The notes below the pieces were generated by a model, which was not told the DNA's origin, did no database searches, and saw only the letters and a program-made list of their open reading frames with translations. This document shows positions 60,501 to 64,000 of a DNA stretch of 64,000 bases, in pieces. Position 1 is the first letter of the stretch. Every line of letters starts with the position of its first letter. Origin of the DNA: Dromaius novaehollandiae (lineage: Eukaryota > Chordata > Aves > Casuariiformes > Dromaiidae); assembly GCF_036370855.1 (NCBI RefSeq), contig NC_088099.1:28487501-28551500 (forward strand), in the 5' to 3' direction. Position numbers and translations under genes: made by a program.

Positions 60501-61055
60501 CTTTATTAACCTTTTAATGCAGACAAAAACGCCATAGCTTCAGATAGGTTGGGCTTTAAACTGTTAAGAGCAGTAGCAGGAAATAAAAGACAAATATTTA
60601 GTCTTGCTTCAGAGTTTTGAATCTACTTTGCACCCTAGGAAACCTTTGAAGTTCTTGATAATTGTGTACACAGCATTTAAGAACAAAGGGCCTGATGCTG
60701 CAGCCCTTATTCCTCACACAGCAATAGATACAAATTCCTAGCAGGATGGCCTTTTTCTTTTAAAAAGCTCTGTAAACAGATGGATGTGAAGCACAAATTC
60801 ATGTGCAGCACTGCAGGAGAATTACAGAAAGATAGTTTCCAAATCTGCGAAAACTTCAGCAAGTACTCGAACTAGACATCCAAAGTGAAGAAGTTATCAA
60901 TGCCAGCGTGTCTTCAAACTGCACGCTATATCTAATGGCTTACTGTAGATGTACACCAAACTCATCTTTTCCTGAGGAATAAAGAAACTGCAGATCAACA
61001 GAGTGAGGAAGGAGATGTAAATCATGGTGAATGGCCAAGCAAATGAAGAAGTATT
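60480..61055 (-). other. GGCT: probable GGCT 3' UTR
   Basis: Non-coding sequence from the GGCT stop to just past the candidate poly(A) signal. The true end is unknown. Confidence 0.45.
60502..60507 (-). promoter_or_regulatory. candidate GGCT poly(A) signal
   Basis: AATAAA on the minus strand in GGTTAATAAAGAAAGC, about 550 bases after the GGCT stop codon. Confidence 0.45.
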
Positions 61056-61205
61056 CTACGCAGAATTTATTTTCTTTGCCTTAGTAGCAGCTTCAATTTC
61101 TTCCAAGATTGGCACTGGTCCTGCATAGTCATTAGTTTCTATAGCTTCTAATATCTTCTGATATTCCATTGGCAAGCCATTCTGTTTTGCACCCATGCAG
61201 ATAAC
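61056..61205 (-). CDS. GGCT: GGCT terminal exon with stop
   Basis: Acceptor ACTGTAG, then VICMGAKQNGLPMEYQKILE and a diverged tail ending KKINSA, TAG at 61056-61058. It is 49 codons plus stop. The tail differs from the human C-terminus, which is also variable among mammals. Confidence 0.94.
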   Translation of the reverse strand, partial: VICMGAKQNGLPMEYQKILEAIETNDYAGPVPILEEIEAATKAKKINSA

Positions 61206-63374
61206 CTACAGTCAAAAGGAGAGGAAAAAAAAAAAAAGCCCTCAATAATAATGTTAGGAAGGAGAGACCCCCTACAGACATTTTTGCTCATACAGGAAGA
61301 ACCACTTATGGTAACAAGAGAATTAATCACAAATAACGTTGTTTGCGCCCAAAAAGAGCTAAAGGCTTCTGGATGACTACTGAGGACTCTATCAACAAAA
61401 TTAATGTGAAGAGGTTCATACCAGGTACTACTATGACAGCCCCCCCTAAGATCCTGAAAAGCTATTAAACATGCACAAGACTGCATGGTTTAAGCTCTTG
61501 TTCAGTTATTTCACTTGTTCCTCCAGGGAGGAAGAGGACTTCTATGTCTTCAGCCAGCCTTAGTATCAGATCTGAGTGAAAAGCAGCAATTATTATTGAA
61601 ATTCTTTTTCAAACTAAACCATTTGAATCCAAAGCACAGCAGTGAGTACCTAGACAGGTTATAGGAGTAAAAATATAGTAACAGAAACAGGTACTCAGCT
61701 TAGTAAAAACACCTTGCTTAAAGTTTGTTACTGCAGCTTTCCTTCTACACACAAAATAAACTGACGTTTAGCGACTGCCAAAGTGAGAGGAAAAGAGGAG
61801 GCTGTAGGAGCCAAGAGTAGATAGGACACCAGCAAGTTCACATACAGGAATGAACAAACAGATAAATATGCAGATTTTAAAGGCTGACACTATTGTAAAT
61901 ATTATTTCACTCATTCAACAGCCAGGAAATTCAAGGATGAGATGTCTGGAACAGTATAACCTTTGCCACAAAAGTACACAGCACTAGACGGATGTGGATC
62001 ACTGTGCAGATGCAGTCACCTGTACTAAAATCTAGCCCTCCTGCCTGGCTAACTTCAGTTAAACAAATAAGAGCAGGGAAGAAAAAAAAAAAAAAAAACC
62101 AAACAGACAACCCTGACAACAGCAGGAGAGAATGTTTAACTAGATAAGGCTGCCAATATTGAAAGCCTGCTCTTAGAGTGTACTAGTGAGAGTCATACAC
62201 AGCAGCAGAGTCATTGTTAGTGTATTAGTCTTAACTTCCTGAAAAGCCTTAAAGACCTGTCTGGACAGAAAGGGGGAAAGGTGGGGGGGGGGGGGGGGTA
62301 AGAGGTTTGTGAAATAGCAAAGCTTGCTTCCAAAGCAAGCTTTCTCTTAATAAATCCTGCAGCGGCAGGCTTTAGCTATGCTCTTGGAAGCCGATTCACG
62401 TGGGTGAGTTCGTCGGTTAAGAGAAGCAATGCACACGTGGGATTTAACAGGCTCAAGCCCTTGTTTCTTTGCTTTCAGTAGAAAAAGTCAACGCATTATG
62501 ATGCTGTCTATCTGCAATTCCTAATAACTGTACAATTTCAGACATGCAGTCATGCCACCTGAGGCTAGGCCTTCGTCAGCTCCCGCAAGCTGAGCAGGTC
62601 AGGCCTGCTGAGCAAGTGGATCATGCGTCTCTACAGTCAGTGAATTGCAGGACAGTGTTGAAAGACTTCTGCCTCCTCAGTCATCAAGCGTAGTGCTCCA
62701 CAGTGGTGCTGGAAATCCTGTGATACGCTGGGCAATGCATCTGATGACAAACATCGTTCGTTTTAAAGACAGTGTTTTTATAAAAGTATAGAGAAAATCT
62801 GTGTCCTTGAGACTCCAAGCCAGGTGCTTGGAGTCTCAAGGACACAGAAGCTTCCCTCCATCCTTTTACTGGAACACATTCATTTTTAAGACCAAAACAG
62901 AATTGCTGCACATATGGAAACATCTGGCAACCCTCAGAAATCCCTGTGTGTCAGTTATAACTAATTCAGGGGTTACAAGAGAGCCTTTATGTAATTTACC
63001 CCCACATATTTGAGCAGAACTAAAAAACCAAAAGTGATTTAGTAGGTCTTTAAGAAGCCAGGAATCTTCTGTAAGCAGCACTGCACTAGTACATCGCACA
63101 AGGATTAAGTTATACCCTTACATTAGAATTACTCACTCCTTCTGTCCTATTTAATAAGTACTTTATTTACAGTGAATGGAAGTACTGCACTATGCATTTC
63201 TGTTCATGCTCTCTGAATTACAGCAATGCAACACCTACCTTTTTATACTGGGGAGAAGGGGGACCACAGACACAGTCACACATCTGGTAGCTTCGACAGG
63301 TCAGTACTTCTCCTGCTTGAGTGTGGACGTTAACTTCTATTGGGACATAAATGCCATCTTCAACTCCCTCTTGC
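61056..63374 (-). CDS. GGCT: GGCT, gamma-glutamylcyclotransferase, C-terminal part (two exons)
   Basis: GGCT converts gamma-glutamyl amino acids to 5-oxoproline and free amino acid in the cytosol, a step of glutathione turnover. The exons at 63239-63374 and 61056-61205 give 95 residues including the one split codon. They match human GGCT (188 residues) from about residue 96: QEGV-GIYV-IEV, EVLTCRSYQM, PPSPQYKK, VICMGAK-NGLP-EYQ. The catalytic Glu98 of human GGCT corresponds to the Glu of QEG, encoded at 63368-63370. The conserved YGSNL substrate loop and the rest of the N-terminal half must be encoded by exons right of the window. Confidence 0.96.
62319..62343. repeat. 11-bp inverted repeat
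   Basis: AAAGCTTGCTT and AAGCAAGCTTT with a 3-base gap, in the GGCT intron just after a G run. Confidence 0.85.
62799..62847. repeat. perfect 22-bp inverted repeat with 5-nt loop
   Basis: The left arm 62799-62820 and right arm 62826-62847 are exact reverse complements, separated by CAGGT. Weaker inverted similarity extends outward to about 62760 and 62895: both arms, read outward from the centre, encode similar short peptides (CxxLESQGHR-like, then FY-NT-FKT). The structure is therefore the core of a longer, decayed palindrome of roughly 60-nt arms. It matches no element or RNA family I can name. Confidence 0.95.
63239..63374 (-). CDS. GGCT: GGCT penultimate exon with catalytic Glu
   Basis: 136 bp. 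Acceptor CCTTTACAG, donor AAAAAG|GTAGGT. It enters after two bases of a Glu codon and leaves in phase 0. It carries the E-Q-E-G catalytic segment and the TCRSYQM and PPSPQYKK motifs. Confidence 0.95.
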
Positions 63375-64000
63375 CTGTAAAGGACATTCTTTTCATACCA
63401 AACAACTGATGCACAGGTGACAACTATATCATGTCTTTCAAACAAAATATGCAATTAAACATATGCATATGTTTAATAGAACTTAAGGCAGAACACTGGG
63501 TTGTACCATTGACTGAATTAAAAAAAAATTTCTGTACTTTTTGTCAAAACTTGTTTCAGATCCAAAAATAGGTCTTCTAAAGAATGTGCAGCATTCACTT
63601 CTATCATTGTAGTAACGTAAGGAAGAAGTCTAGCGGTTAACTTGCAAAATTAGAGAGAGAATGTTGCCTGTGAATTAGTTAATTACTGTGCAAGTTTTAT
63701 AATCTAAAACAGAAACACAACCAAGACTATCAGAATTAATAAGCCAGGCACATATCATTCATTACCTTCCGCTCAGATAATGAAACAACTGTAAAGTTTT
63801 ATCTTGCCCATTGTGTTGCATTTGAATAAGAGGAAACTTGCATAACTGACAACGCACATTCAAGTGAATAATCGAGGACAGCCTTTCATTTGCAAAAGAC
63901 TTGTAGATCTTTTACAGCAGCAATGAGCTAGATCAGGGCAAAAGCCATTCCATTTTGTTCTTTTAACAGCAAAATCATGCTACCCTGGGGCGGGGGGGGG
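63375..64000 (-). other. GGCT: GGCT intron, partial
   Basis: No further GGCT exon was found before the window ends in a G run (from about 63989). Confidence 0.75.

Larger units (their letters stand above)
61206..63238 (-). other. GGCT: GGCT intron
   Basis: GT-AG intron. It contains an A run near 62081-62098, a G run near 62283-62298, an 11-bp inverted repeat at 62319-62343 and the large palindrome at about 62760-62895. Confidence 0.85.

Noticed and set aside
62799-62847. Hairpin as a miR-125-like microRNA
   Set aside because: Its arm vaguely resembles the miR-125 sequence, but the seed differs and the 5-nt loop and perfect 22-bp stem do not fit a canonical precursor.
1-64000. tRNA genes, rRNA, CRISPR arrays, bacterial-type operons
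   Set aside because: No cloverleaf, repeat-spacer array or operon structure was seen. The content is ordinary vertebrate nuclear DNA.

Overview
This is vertebrate nuclear DNA, most likely from a bird. It has short conserved exons in long AT-rich introns, a CR1 LINE 3' fragment, an ERVL-like solo LTR with a 5-bp target duplication, and the gene order ZNRF2 - NOD1 - GGCT, which matches human chromosome 7p14. I cannot name the species.

Layout. 1-14106 is most simply the large intron of ZNRF2 (+ strand), interrupted by the LTR at about 8.3-9.6 kb. The last two coding exons of ZNRF2 lie at 14107-14212 and 14984-15041 and encode the RING finger. They are joined by a non-canonical GC-AG intron. A 3' UTR probably follows, perhaps from a separate exon starting near 16238, with a strong poly(A) signal near 22036. 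From about 22.06 to 30.95 kb I find no gene. That stretch holds a GC-rich block with scattered CpG clusters and a long TG repeat.

The centre is NOD1 on the minus strand, the cytosolic receptor for diaminopimelate-type peptidoglycan fragments. All coding exons are in the window and every junction can be placed: two CARD exons (51700-51915, 49635-49809), one 1804-bp NACHT exon (46523-48326), seven LRR exons of exactly 84 bp, and a terminal exon ending in TGA at 31691. Together they encode 951 residues with no frameshift (human NOD1 has 953). ZNRF2 and NOD1 converge on the gene-free block. NOD1 probably starts in the CpG island at about 59.04-59.90 kb, where a clear minus-strand splice donor is visible.

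The last two exons of GGCT (gamma-glutamylcyclotransferase, minus strand) lie at 63239-63374 and 61056-61205. Its 3' end is within about 1-2 kb of the NOD1 promoter island. The GGCT intron contains a perfect 22-bp inverted repeat with a 5-nt loop inside a longer, decayed palindrome. I regard this as the oddest unexplained structure here.

I see no evidence of a wholly new gene system. The points most worth a second look are the GGCT-intron hairpin, the GC-AG intron of ZNRF2, the overlapping upstream ORF at the NOD1 start, the lineage-specific residues of NOD1, and the orphan CpG block between ZNRF2 and NOD1. All comparisons with human proteins are from memory, not from a search.
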